Source: Caldifarciminota bacterium (GTDB taxonomy: Bacteria > Hydrothermota > UBA3072 > B12-G15). Taken from it: a stretch of DNA of 16,633 nucleotides. The stretch covers positions 1-16,633 of the forward strand of contig JAGGTX010000165.1 of NCBI GenBank assembly GCA_021163525.1. Reading direction: 5' to 3'. Positions within the stretch are counted from its first letter, which is position 1; each line of letters begins with the position of its first letter. A program made the position numbers and the translations under genes. The notes beneath the pieces were generated by a model. It saw only the letters and a program-made list of their open reading frames with translations, ran no database searches and was not told where the DNA came from. This document shows positions 8,249 through 15,734 of the stretch, in pieces.

Positions 8249-8721
8249 AAAGGATATTTGTGAAGATTGGCGAAATGAAGTATGGAGAAACACCGGACAT
8301 TCTTATAACTATGGGTCTTGGGTCATGTGTTGGTGTAGCCTTATATGATACCAGGAAGAAAAGGGGTGCCCTTCTCCACTTCCTTCTTCCTGAAAAGACC
8401 CGTGATGATGACAACCCTTTTAAGTATGGGAATACAGGCATCAGAGAAACATTGAAATTTCTGGAAAAGAGAGGCTCTATCAAAAGCGACCTTGAGGCGA
8501 AGATTGTGGGTGGTTCAGTGATGTTTGCCCAGCTCCTGAAAAATCCTGATAGTGCCATTGGTAAGAGAAATATTGAGATTGCAAAGAAGATTTTAGAACA
8601 GGAAGGTATAACCATAACTGGAGAGGATGTTGGCGGAGATTACGGAAGAAGCATGGAGTTTAATCTTGAATCTGGGGAGGTAAGGGTAACATCATACAAG
8701 GCAGGCGAAAGGGTAATATGA
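8245..8721 (+). CDS. cheD: Chemoreceptor glutamine deamidase
   Basis: CheD deamidates glutamines at receptor methylation sites and in some bacteria is regulated by CheC. The protein has 158 residues, the normal size. The catalytic triad seen in Thermotoga CheD (Thr21, Cys27, His44) is matched one residue on: T22, C28 in LGSCVGVALYD, and H45 in LLHFLLP. The later KIVGGSVMF motif and the GEDVGGDYGRSM segment are also family signatures. The start codon overlaps the cheR stop (ATGA) and is preceded by an AGGAAGG ribosome site. No cheC is in the window. The neighbouring receptor already has Glu-Glu pairs at its two best methylation motifs, so the need for deamidation is not obvious from those sites. 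Confidence 0.95.
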   Translation: MKRIFVKIGEMKYGETPDILITMGLGSCVGVALYDTRKKRGALLHFLLPEKTRDDDNPFKYGNTGIRETLKFLEKRGSIKSDLEAKIVGGSVMFAQLLKNPDSAIGKRNIEIAKKILEQEGITITGEDVGGDYGRSMEFNLESGEVRVTSYKAGERVI

Positions 8722-9746
8722 AGAAGATAAAGGTTCTTGTGGTGGATGATTCTGCATTCATGAGGAAGTTGCTCAGGGAGATTCTTTCATCAGACCCTGA
8801 TATAGAGGTGATTGATGTTGCCCGGAATGGTAAGGAGGCCGTTGAGAAGGTTAATTTATTGGACCCTGATGTTGTCACCATGGATGTGGAGATGCCTGTT
8901 ATGACAGGTATCCAGGCCGTTGAAGCGATAATGAAGCAGAAGCCCACCCCAATCATAATGGTGAGTGCCTACACAGTTGAGAATGCAAGCATAACCTTTG
9001 AGGCACTTGACAGGGGTGCACTTGATTTTATCACAAAACCAGGTGGGCCTATATCCATAAGATTGAAGGATGTAAAAGAGAAAATTATAGAAAAGGTGAA
9101 GGCGGTTTCACATGTGAATGTGAAGGCATTGAGGCCACCATTGAAGAGGCGTGAGACACTTGAAGCCCTTCCCGGTGATATGGATAAATTGGTTGTAATA
9201 GCAAGTTCAACAGGGGGTCCAAAGGCGCTTTCATATATAATCCCAAGGCTTCCAGGTGATATAAGGGCAGGTATCCTTGTTGTTCAGCATATGCCAGAGG
9301 GATTTACAAAGCCATTTGCTGAAAGGCTTGATAAACTTTCAAAACTTACAGTTAAAGAGGCAGAGGAAGGGGAAAGGATATCAAGTTCAGTGGTTTACAT
9401 TGCACCTTCAGGTTATCATATGAAGATTGGAGAGGAGTGGATAATAAATCTTACAAAGGATGCTCCCATGCACGGGGTGAGACCTGCTGCAGACATCACC
9501 ATGTTATCCGCTGCCTCTGTATCTGGTAAAAGGACAATTGGTGTGGTACTCACGGGTATGGGAAAGGATGGTTCAATGGGGGTTAGGGAGATTAAGGCCA
9601 GAGGAGGGGTGGTTATTGCTCAGGATAAAAAAACATCGGTAATCTTTGGAATGCCGAAGGCAGCAATAGATACTGGATGTGTTGATGAAATTCTTCCACT
9701 TGAGGATATTCCAGAAGGCATTGTAAACATGGTTGCTGTAAAATGA
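8718..9746 (+). CDS. cheB: Chemotaxis response regulator protein-glutamate methylesterase
   Basis: CheB removes receptor methyl groups when its receiver domain is phosphorylated by CheA. The 342 residues hold a complete receiver (~1-125): acidic pocket D10/D11, phosphoacceptor D56 in TMDVEMP, T/S position in MVSAYT, and K107 in FITKPGG. A linker (~126-155) leads to the C-terminal methylesterase. Its catalytic triad is intact: S164 in IASSTGGP, H191 in VVQHMPEGFT, and D284 in LTGMGKDGSMG. The MHGVRPAADITMLSAA block is also characteristic. The gene overlaps cheD and the next TPR gene by 4 bases each. No cheA is encoded in the window, so the phosphodonor kinase must lie elsewhere, or CheB acts differently here. 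Confidence 0.96.
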   Translation: MKKIKVLVVDDSAFMRKLLREILSSDPDIEVIDVARNGKEAVEKVNLLDPDVVTMDVEMPVMTGIQAVEAIMKQKPTPIIMVSAYTVENASITFEALDRGALDFITKPGGPISIRLKDVKEKIIEKVKAVSHVNVKALRPPLKRRETLEALPGDMDKLVVIASSTGGPKALSYIIPRLPGDIRAGILVVQHMPEGFTKPFAERLDKLSKLTVKEAEEGERISSSVVYIAPSGYHMKIGEEWIINLTKDAPMHGVRPAADITMLSAASVSGKRTIGVVLTGMGKDGSMGVREIKARGGVVIAQDKKTSVIFGMPKAAIDTGCVDEILPLEDIPEGIVNMVAVK

Positions 9747-10507
9747 TAGAGAGAATAGAGAAACTCCTGAAGAAAATAAAAACCTCTGGTGATGCACTTG
9801 AGAGGCAGAAGTTGATAGCAGAGATAAAAATGGAGATAAAGGAATTTCAGAAATATCTTGATAAGGTTCTTTCAGAGATAGAGAGGATTGAAAAGAATCA
9901 ATCAATGCCAGGGCAGGTGGTGAAGAGGCTACTTGTTTCCTCAGTTGACATCCAGACCCTGGTAGATGAAGGATGGAGGCACATAACCCAGGGCAGGTAT
10001 CAGGAAGCAATGCAGGTTCTGAGAAAGGCAAAAAAACTTGCACCTGACAACATCAGGATTTATATACTTCTTGGTTGGGCCTACATACACCTTGAGAGGT
10101 ATGATGAGGCAATGGCGGTGTATCAGCAGGCGTTGAAGATTGACCCGGAAAATCAACTTGTAAGGGCAAATCTCGGATACATCAGTTATAAACTTGGAAT
10201 ATACGGTGAAGCAATAGAGAAGTTATCCAGGATTATAAAAACAGGCAAAGATAGGGAAGCATTGCTCTATGCCCATATGTATCTTGGTCTTGTATATTAC
10301 GATAGGGAGATGTATGATGATGCAATTGAGTTTCTTGAAAAGGCAATAGAGATGGGCCCCAATCTCTTTGAGGCACGTTTTTACCTTGGACTTTCTTACA
10401 TCCATAAGGGTGAGAAAGAAAAAGGAAAGAAGATTCTCATGGAACTTTCAGAAATCAGACCCGAAAATATATGGGCAAAAAGAGCAAGGGAGGTGTTGTA
10501 TGGTTGA
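9743..10507 (+). CDS. TPR protein with N-terminal coiled coil
   Basis: This is a 254-residue protein without a catalytic motif. Residues 1-~52 are rich in Lys, Glu, Ile and Leu in a heptad-like pattern and probably form a coiled coil. After a short linker (NQSMPGQVVKRLL) come about five TPR repeats from ~70 to the end, with typical signatures such as ILLGWAYIHLERYDEAMAVY and ALKIDPEN, then AIEFLEKAIEMGPN. It should act as a binding platform for other proteins. It overlaps cheB by 4 bases and the ExeA-like ATPase by 8, so it is probably translated with them. It is the second TPR protein in the operon; the pair flank cheR-cheD-cheB. The partner is unknown. A CheR-TPR-like function in trans is possible but unproven. 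Confidence 0.82.
   Translation: MIERIEKLLKKIKTSGDALERQKLIAEIKMEIKEFQKYLDKVLSEIERIEKNQSMPGQVVKRLLVSSVDIQTLVDEGWRHITQGRYQEAMQVLRKAKKLAPDNIRIYILLGWAYIHLERYDEAMAVYQQALKIDPENQLVRANLGYISYKLGIYGEAIEKLSRIIKTGKDREALLYAHMYLGLVYYDREMYDDAIEFLEKAIEMGPNLFEARFYLGLSYIHKGEKEKGKKILMELSEIRPENIWAKRAREVLYG
10489..10495 (+). promoter_or_regulatory. Ribosome binding site for the ExeA-like ATPase
   Basis: GGAGGTG lies 4 bases before the ATG at 10500. It selects this start over an in-frame upstream start at 10368, which would run deep inside the TPR gene. Confidence 0.75.
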
Positions 10508-11312
10508 AGAGTATTGGGGATTGAAGGAGAAGCCTTTTCTCAATACAGCAGACCCCATGTTCACATACAGGAGTGATGATTTCAATGAGGCATATGCAAG
10601 GATTATATACAATATAAGTGAAATTGGGGGCGGACTTACATTGATAACAGGTGAGATTGGATGCGGTAAGACCTTCCTTGCAAATGCCATAAAAAATGAC
10701 CTGGAAAAAGCAGGTCATAGGGTTATCCTGATAACAAATCCTATTTTTACACAGGCTGGATTCCTCAGATGGATACTTGAGGGATTTCTTGAGGGTTCAG
10801 GTATAAAGGTTCCAAGATACAGGGTGAGGATGCTCTCACTGCTTGAATCCTTTTTGAGGGAAAGTGTTGAAAGTGGAGTTAAATGTGTTACAATGATAGA
10901 TGAAGCACAGGTTTTGAAACCAAAGGTGCTTGAAGAGATAAGGTTGCTTCTAAACCTTGAAACTGATAAGGAGAAACTGTTGCAGATTGTATTGCTTGGA
11001 CAGCCTGAAATGGAGAAGAAGATAGAAAAGATGCCACAGGTTAGACAGAGGATAAATGTGAGGTTCTTTCTTGGCCCATTGAGCAGAAAAGAGACAATGG
11101 AGTACATCAATCACAGGTTGAAGGTTGCTGGTGCAGGAAAGAAGATTTTCACAGATGACGCAGTTGACAGGATATACAGGTTCAGCAAGGGGATACATAG
11201 GAATATAAACAACCTCTGCCAGAATGCACTTTTTGCTGGATATAGCATGGAATTGGAAAAGATAGATAGTAACATCATAGATGCAGTTGCAGAGGATTTA
11301 AGGATGGTGTGA
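10500..11312 (+). CDS. ExeA/GspA-like AAA ATPase
   Basis: This is a 270-residue ATPase of the ExeA/GspA family (COG3267), known from type II secretion, where ExeA helps secretin assembly, and from other envelope machines and transposition. The N-terminus EEYWGLKEKPFLNTADP is the family opening. Walker A is GEIGCGKTF (51-59), Walker B is CVTMIDEAQ (129-137), the sensor strand is QIVLLGQPE (162-170), and VRQRINVRF plus GPLSRKETMEYINHRLKVAG are strongly conserved. It ends after the ATPase core. The transmembrane and peptidoglycan-binding parts of classical ExeA are missing, so it is likely soluble. The start at 10500 is chosen for the strong ribosome site and the family N-terminus. It is followed after one base by cheW. 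A role assembling the pilus secretin or organising the receptor array is a guess; it could be a regulatory ATPase instead. Confidence 0.85.
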   Translation: MVEEYWGLKEKPFLNTADPMFTYRSDDFNEAYARIIYNISEIGGGLTLITGEIGCGKTFLANAIKNDLEKAGHRVILITNPIFTQAGFLRWILEGFLEGSGIKVPRYRVRMLSLLESFLRESVESGVKCVTMIDEAQVLKPKVLEEIRLLLNLETDKEKLLQIVLLGQPEMEKKIEKMPQVRQRINVRFFLGPLSRKETMEYINHRLKVAGAGKKIFTDDAVDRIYRFSKGIHRNINNLCQNALFAGYSMELEKIDSNIIDAVAEDLRMV

Positions 11313-11313
11313 A

Positions 11314-11991
11314 ATGAAAGATAAAAAACGTAAGTTAAGTTTTAAGAAAATGCTCCAGAAGGATGTAAAGAAGGCAAAGAAAACCATTAAAAAAGAGGAG
11401 AAGAAGCCGGCAAAGGGTGTTAAGAAAAAAGAACGGGAAGTGAAGGAGAGGATTGATAAGAAGGAGGTTGAAAAGGAGAGGATAAAACAACTTATAGGTT
11501 CAAAAGATGTTTCAAGGATAATTCCAGAGGAAAGGAGCGGGATTGAAGATATAAAGAAAATAGAAGAAGTTATGGGGTTTGAGGTTAATGGTGAATTTTA
11601 CTGTGTTCCACTTAATTATGTGAGTGAGATTGTAGCACTTGAGCCTATCCCTGCTCCTGACCTTCCCCCTTATATTATAGGGATAAGTGAGTACAGGGGG
11701 GATGTCCTTCCTGTTATTGATCCAGGGCTTATGTTCGGGATTGGTCAGGTTCAGGCAGAGGGCTCCAGTTGTTTGATTTTGAATCTTGAGGGAACATCAG
11801 TTGCCATGAAGGTTACCAGGATACATGGAATAATAAAACTTAAAGGCAAGAACATATACAATCTTCCTGACGAATTGCAGCTGGATTATCTTAAAGGTGC
11901 TTTAGAATATAATGGTAGAGTTATGGCGATTCTTGACCCTATAAAACTATTGCAGAGTGAAAATATACAGGATATATGGAGTAAGTCGTGA
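11314..11991 (+). CDS. cheW: CheW-domain coupling protein with lysine-rich N-terminal extension
   Basis: CheW links chemoreceptors to the histidine kinase CheA. The CheW domain occupies ~86-225. It starts with the strand [14 protein letters not shown] and continues through [35 protein letters not shown] (123-136) keeps the arginine (R128) equivalent to the conserved receptor-contacting arginine of CheW. Residues 1-~65 are unusual: very rich in Lys and Glu with strong net positive charge (for example KKDKR-like runs at 2-40), probably disordered or helical. Ordinary CheW proteins are about 150-170 residues, so the extension is the main oddity at a total of 225. It could bind nucleic acid, acidic lipids or the acidic tail of the DnaA-type ATPase; none of this is shown. 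The gene lies one base after the ExeA-like gene and overlaps the receptor by 4 bases (GTGA). Confidence 0.88.
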   Translation: MKDKKRKLSFKKMLQKDVKKAKKTIKKEEKKPAKGVKKKEREVKERIDKKEVEKERIKQLIGSKDVSRIIPEERSGIEDIKKIEEVMGFEVNGEFYCVPLNYVSEIVALEPIPAPDLPPYIIGISEYRGDVLPVIDPGLMFGIGQVQAEGSSCLILNLEGTSVAMKVTRIHGIIKLKGKNIYNLPDELQLDYLKGALEYNGRVMAILDPIKLLQSENIQDIWSKS

Positions 11992-13667
11992 AGTGGATAA
12001 ATAGGCTTTTGTGGACAACGAATCTGGTAAGTGTCCTGATTGCTATACCACTACTTTTTTATGGATACCATTCCTTTGTTGGATTGGCTGGAGAGATCAT
12101 TGGCAAATTCTATATTACCGCCTCAGTTATTGCCCTGGTTCTTGTGATTGCATATGATATTTTCCACAGGGTTCGCCTAAAAAGGGTTGTTGGGAAAGGG
12201 GTTATAAGGTCAGTTTACTGGACACCCCAGTATCTGGCAATCCATAAGTTTCTTGACTATGTTCTTTTTTCGCCCATTCTTTTTCTCCTTGTCCAGACGA
12301 AGATTAAGCTGCTTTCCATAAACCTGTTTTATAAGGGGTTGTTTTTGAATTTAATAATTGGTCTCGTTGTTGGTCTGATTACATACTTCATTGCCTTCAG
12401 TATCCTTGTTCCAGTGTTTTCCAGGTACAAAGAATCCTTCAGGGGAATTCCGCTTAGATACAAATTGTTTGTTCCGTTGATTGTGCTTGTGTTATTCTCC
12501 TTTCTGGTTGGAATATTCTTCAAGGACAATCCTGGAAGTGCCTTATGGCTTTTGCTTTCAGTTGCATTTGTATACTTTTATTCCTACTTTATGCTTAAAC
12601 CTATCCTCCAGATAAAAACAGCCTTTTCTCAATTTCTTTCAGAAAACCCTGATTTGAAGAAAAGAGTTACTATCAGAACAGGTGATGAGATTGAAGCAAT
12701 TGCAGAAGACTTCAACCGATTCCTTGATGTGGTAAGGGGTATATCTTCAGATGTGTATGAAATTTTCCAGAAGGTTTCCGGCTTTGCAGAGACTGTATCT
12801 TCCACCACAGAGGAGTTGACTGCCTCTGTTCAGGAAATATCTGCCAGTATTGAATCCATAAATACAGAGATCAACAATTCAAGTGAGGAGATGGAAAAAA
12901 TAAAGGTTGATGCAGAATCAATCACTTCAATGGCGGAAAGCATTGAGTCTCAGGTTAAGATGCTCCAGAAGATAGCCCGGGATTCCGAGAACATAGCGAA
13001 TGAGAGCGCCCGGAAAACACTTGATGTTCTCTCCACTGTTGAGGAAAACATGAGGTCTGTGGAAGCCCTCAACAATAAAATGGAGATGTTGATAGGGGTA
13101 AGTAATGAGATTATGGGGTTTGCAGATATGATTTCAGAGGTTGCAGAGGATACTGACCTTCTTGCACTGAATGCATCGGTTGAGGCTGCACGGGTTGGAG
13201 AAAAGGGGAAGGGTTTTGGTGTGATTGCTGAGGAGATAAGGAACCTGTCCAATCAGTCAAGGAATTACCTGAAGCAGGTTCTTGAGAGTCTGGACAGGGT
13301 TAAGAGTGCTGTGGATGAGTTTAAGAATGTAACCCAGTCCAGCTGGAGTAAACTTTCAGGTGCAATAGAATACCTTGATACAATAAGCAAGTCCCTCCAG
13401 AAGATTTCAGAGGATGTTACACTCACAACAACAATGACCAATCAGGTTTCAGACACCGTAAGGGAAGAGGTAAAGAATATATCAGTATTGTTTGAGGGGA
13501 TTGAAAAAATAAACAAGAGTTTTACAAGCACTGCATCTGCAATAAAAGAAATTGGAGCCTCCACAGAGGAGCAGATGGCAGCAATGCAGGAGTTCAAGGC
13601 CCTTACAGATGAAATGCTTAATACTGCAAAACTTCTAAAAAAGATGATTGAAAGATACCTTGTATGA
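11988..13667 (+). CDS. Methyl-accepting chemotaxis protein with multi-helix membrane sensor
   Basis: This is a 559-residue chemoreceptor. The N-terminal ~203 residues hold about six hydrophobic segments (approximately 7-30, 40-59, 91-111, 113-144, 158-178 and 184-203) with no sizeable periplasmic domain, so signals are probably sensed in or at the membrane. A HAMP domain follows (~204-256, beginning LKPILQIK). The signalling coiled coil (~257-550) has a clear hairpin tip at 384-424 ([32 protein letters not shown]), where CheW and CheA bind. Two methylation motifs of the form [A/S]xxEExx[A][A/S] sit at 272-280 (E275/E276) and 524-532 (E527/E528), facing each other across the hairpin. There is no C-terminal CheR-docking pentapeptide. 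The GTG start overlaps the upstream cheW (GTGA) and the protein is flanked by two cheW genes. The ligand is unknown. Confidence 0.92.
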   Translation: MKWINRLLWTTNLVSVLIAIPLLFYGYHSFVGLAGEIIGKFYITASVIALVLVIAYDIFHRVRLKRVVGKGVIRSVYWTPQYLAIHKFLDYVLFSPILFLLVQTKIKLLSINLFYKGLFLNLIIGLVVGLITYFIAFSILVPVFSRYKESFRGIPLRYKLFVPLIVLVLFSFLVGIFFKDNPGSALWLLLSVAFVYFYSYFMLKPILQIKTAFSQFLSENPDLKKRVTIRTGDEIEAIAEDFNRFLDVVRGISSDVYEIFQKVSGFAETVSSTTEELTASVQEISASIESINTEINNSSEEMEKIKVDAESITSMAESIESQVKMLQKIARDSENIANESARKTLDVLSTVEENMRSVEALNNKMEMLIGVSNEIMGFADMISEVAEDTDLLALNASVEAARVGEKGKGFGVIAEEIRNLSNQSRNYLKQVLESLDRVKSAVDEFKNVTQSSWSKLSGAIEYLDTISKSLQKISEDVTLTTTMTNQVSDTVREEVKNISVLFEGIEKINKSFTSTASAIKEIGASTEEQMAAMQEFKALTDEMLNTAKLLKKMIERYLV

Positions 13668-14080
13668 ATATACTCTTATTTTATGTGGATAATAGCCTTA
13701 TGGGTGTTCCCATAGATGATGTTAAAGAGGTGGGGAAGAAGCAAAGGATAAGAAGAATTCCCCGCGCACCATCTTACATAAGGGGTTACACAAAACACAG
13801 GGGAAGTGTGTATCTGGTCGTTGGATTGCCAGAGATGTTAAAACTGAATGAGGAGGGTAACCATTTAATTTTTCCCTATTCAATCCCAGATGTTTGTTTT
13901 GTTGTTGGAAAGATTGTGGGCATCAATAATCTGAATTTCTATCCCAAACCCAATGTCCTTCCAATGAAGTATGTAAAGGGTTTTGGAGAATTTAATCGTG
14001 ATATAGCAGTTATTATTGACCTTGAAGCATTGATAAAGGGTAAGAGGATTTCAAAAATAAAGAAGATGGTGAAGGCATGA
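13664..14080 (+). CDS. Short CheW-like protein
   Basis: This is a 138-residue CheW-domain protein, shorter and more divergent than the upstream CheW. The first strand is [18 protein letters not shown], followed by the linker [10 protein letters not shown]. The core motif [17 protein letters not shown] (39-55) keeps the conserved Arg-Gly pair (R46, G47). [10 protein letters not shown] near the C-terminus is the usual last strand, and the tail is basic. It probably couples the adjacent receptor, sharing array positions with the longer CheW or serving a different kinase. It overlaps the receptor gene by 4 bases (ATGA) and cinA by 4 bases. Because only the backbone motifs are conserved, binding to CheA is less certain than for the first CheW. 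Confidence 0.82.
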   Translation: MNILLFYVDNSLMGVPIDDVKEVGKKQRIRRIPRAPSYIRGYTKHRGSVYLVVGLPEMLKLNEEGNHLIFPYSIPDVCFVVGKIVGINNLNFYPKPNVLPMKYVKGFGEFNRDIAVIIDLEALIKGKRISKIKKMVKA

Positions 14081-15210
14081 GGGCAGGGATAATTGCAATA
14101 GGGGATGAGGTTGTTTCAGGTGATGTGATTGATACAAACACCCTATATATATCAAGGAAACTCACCATATCTGGTTATACAGTGGAATTGAGGCTACAGG
14201 TTCCTGACCAGCAGGAAAGTATCATCAGGGCACTTGATTATTCTCTGCCAAGGGTTGACCTGCTGATAATTACGGGCGGGCTTGGACCAACAGGTGATGA
14301 TATAACCACCTGTGTGGTTGCAGAATACCTTGGTTTTGGATGCAGGCAGAGTGAAAAAGGATATATGTTATTAGAGGGTGCAGAGGAGATTGAGAATGAT
14401 GTTGGTATGATACCAGGCATGCTTATAAGGGTTGATAATAGTGAATTGTTGCTTATGCCTGGTGTTCCTGAGGAGATGAGAAATATATTTGATAGATTTA
14501 TAAGCAGAACTTCCGCCTCAAGTAAACCGCATCTAACATTCAGAACATGTGGAATAACAGAGAGGATGCTTCATGAAATACTTTCAAGCGTTTTTCAGGA
14601 TTTAAAAGGTTTCCACTTCTATCCCTCATGGAGGGGTGTTGACCTTAAAATAATGCCAGATAACCAGGAGGAGATTCAAAATATCAGAGAAAGAGTGATA
14701 GAGGTGATAGGAGACTATGTGTATGCAGAGGAAGACATAGAGATTGAAGAGGTTGTGGGAGAAATGATGAGGAGGGAAGGATTTACAATCTCCGTTGCAG
14801 AATCATGCACTGGTGGGCTTGTTGAAAGTTTGATAACAGATGTTCCCGGAAGTTCAGATTATTTCATGGGGGGCATCACTGCCTATTCAAATGATGCAAA
14901 AATAAAACTTCTGAATGTTTTGCCTAAAAACATAAAAAATTATGGTGCTGTCAGTGAACGGGTTGCTGAAGAAATGGCACAAGGGGTTGCAAAGGTCTTC
15001 AAAACAGATATAGGTATCTCAACAACAGGGATTGCAGGCCCAACTGGTGGTACACCTGAAAAACCAGTGGGTCTTGTTTACATGGGTGTTCACATAAATG
15101 GAGAGACCATTGTTGAAAGAAGGGTATTCAGACCGCCAAGGGGGAGGGTGAAGATTGAATCATCAACATATCTTCTCTTTATGCTTTACAGGAGGCTTAA
15201 AAGGAAATGA
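14077..15210 (+). CDS. cinA: CinA-family protein (MoCF-like plus nicotinamide-nucleotide amidase-like domains)
   Basis: CinA proteins combine an N-terminal molybdopterin-binding-like (COG1058) domain, which can have ADP-ribose pyrophosphatase activity, with a C-terminal PncC-like NMN deamidase domain (COG1546), both linked to pyridine nucleotide salvage. The N-domain shows AIIAIGDE-type opening, SGDVIDTNTLYIS and GGLGPTGDD (67-75), then LLMPGVPEEM (125-134). The C-domain has SVAESCTGGL (239-248, with the catalytic serine region), PGSSDYFMGGITAYSN and STTGIAGPTGG (315-325). At 377 residues it is somewhat shorter than many CinA proteins (about 400-425), the shortening being in the first domain. 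The ATG overlaps the short cheW by 4 bases. In many bacteria cinA is followed by thpR and recA; thpR follows here, but recA does not. Whether both activities are retained cannot be told from sequence alone. Confidence 0.93.
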   Translation: MRAGIIAIGDEVVSGDVIDTNTLYISRKLTISGYTVELRLQVPDQQESIIRALDYSLPRVDLLIITGGLGPTGDDITTCVVAEYLGFGCRQSEKGYMLLEGAEEIENDVGMIPGMLIRVDNSELLLMPGVPEEMRNIFDRFISRTSASSKPHLTFRTCGITERMLHEILSSVFQDLKGFHFYPSWRGVDLKIMPDNQEEIQNIRERVIEVIGDYVYAEEDIEIEEVVGEMMRREGFTISVAESCTGGLVESLITDVPGSSDYFMGGITAYSNDAKIKLLNVLPKNIKNYGAVSERVAEEMAQGVAKVFKTDIGISTTGIAGPTGGTPEKPVGLVYMGVHINGETIVERRVFRPPRGRVKIESSTYLLFMLYRRLKRK

Positions 15211-15734
15211 GACTGTTTGTTGGTGTTGAAATTCCAGATAGTGAAAAGAAAAAGATTGTTCAGTTGAGAAAGAGGATAAGTGTGAAGGGCAGGGTTAAGT
15301 GGGTGGAGGAGGAGAACCTTCATATAACAATCCTCTTTATTGGTGACGGTGAGCCTGAAGAAATAATAAGGCTTCTGGATGGAATAGAACATGAATTCAA
15401 GCCATTTGAGGCAAGACTTTCAGGTGTTTCTGCCTTTCCATCACTTTCCAGACCAAGGGTTTTGTGGGTGGGGCTTGAGAAGGGTGAAGAGGAATTAAAG
15501 GAACTGCATAAAAAGGTATACAGCAGGCTGAAGCGCATTGTGAAATTAGAGAATAGATTCATTCCACATGTTACATTTGGAAGGGTGAAGTATGGAAGGG
15601 TGGGTTTCACTTCACTCCATCTACCGAATCCAGAGGATTTCACAATAGATGGGCTGATTCTGTTCCAGAGCAGGCTTACGCCTGAAGGTCCTGTTTACTC
15701 TGTTGTTAAACGATATATTTCTGGAGGTGAATAG
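15207..15734 (+). CDS. thpR: RNA 2',3'-cyclic phosphodiesterase (2'-5' RNA ligase family)
   Basis: ThpR (LigT) hydrolyses 2',3'-cyclic phosphate RNA ends and can reversibly form 2'-5' linkages in vitro. The 175-residue length is normal. It opens with MRLFVGVEIP, and the two catalytic HxT/S motifs of the 2H phosphoesterase superfamily are HIT (39-41) in ENLHITILFIG and HVT (121-123) in IPHVTFGRVK. The F-P-S-x-x-x-PRVLWVGL segment (77-90) is also typical. The ATG overlaps the cinA stop (ATGA) with a preceding AAGGAA ribosome site. The stop shares one base with the GTG of the next gene. No frameshift or missing key residue is seen. Confidence 0.95.
   Translation: MRLFVGVEIPDSEKKKIVQLRKRISVKGRVKWVEEENLHITILFIGDGEPEEIIRLLDGIEHEFKPFEARLSGVSAFPSLSRPRVLWVGLEKGEEELKELHKKVYSRLKRIVKLENRFIPHVTFGRVKYGRVGFTSLHLPNPEDFTIDGLILFQSRLTPEGPVYSVVKRYISGGE
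15723..15730 (+). promoter_or_regulatory. Strong ribosome binding site for the terminal membrane-protein gene
   Basis: GGAGGTGA is a full 8-base match to the usual anti-Shine-Dalgarno core and lies 3 bases before the GTG at 15734, inside the end of thpR. It fixes the non-ATG start of the last gene. Confidence 0.75.

Noticed and set aside
10368..11312. An earlier start at 10368 for the ExeA-like ATPase
   Set aside because: It would add 44 residues of out-of-frame TPR gene; the family N-terminus and the GGAGGTG site both point to 10500.
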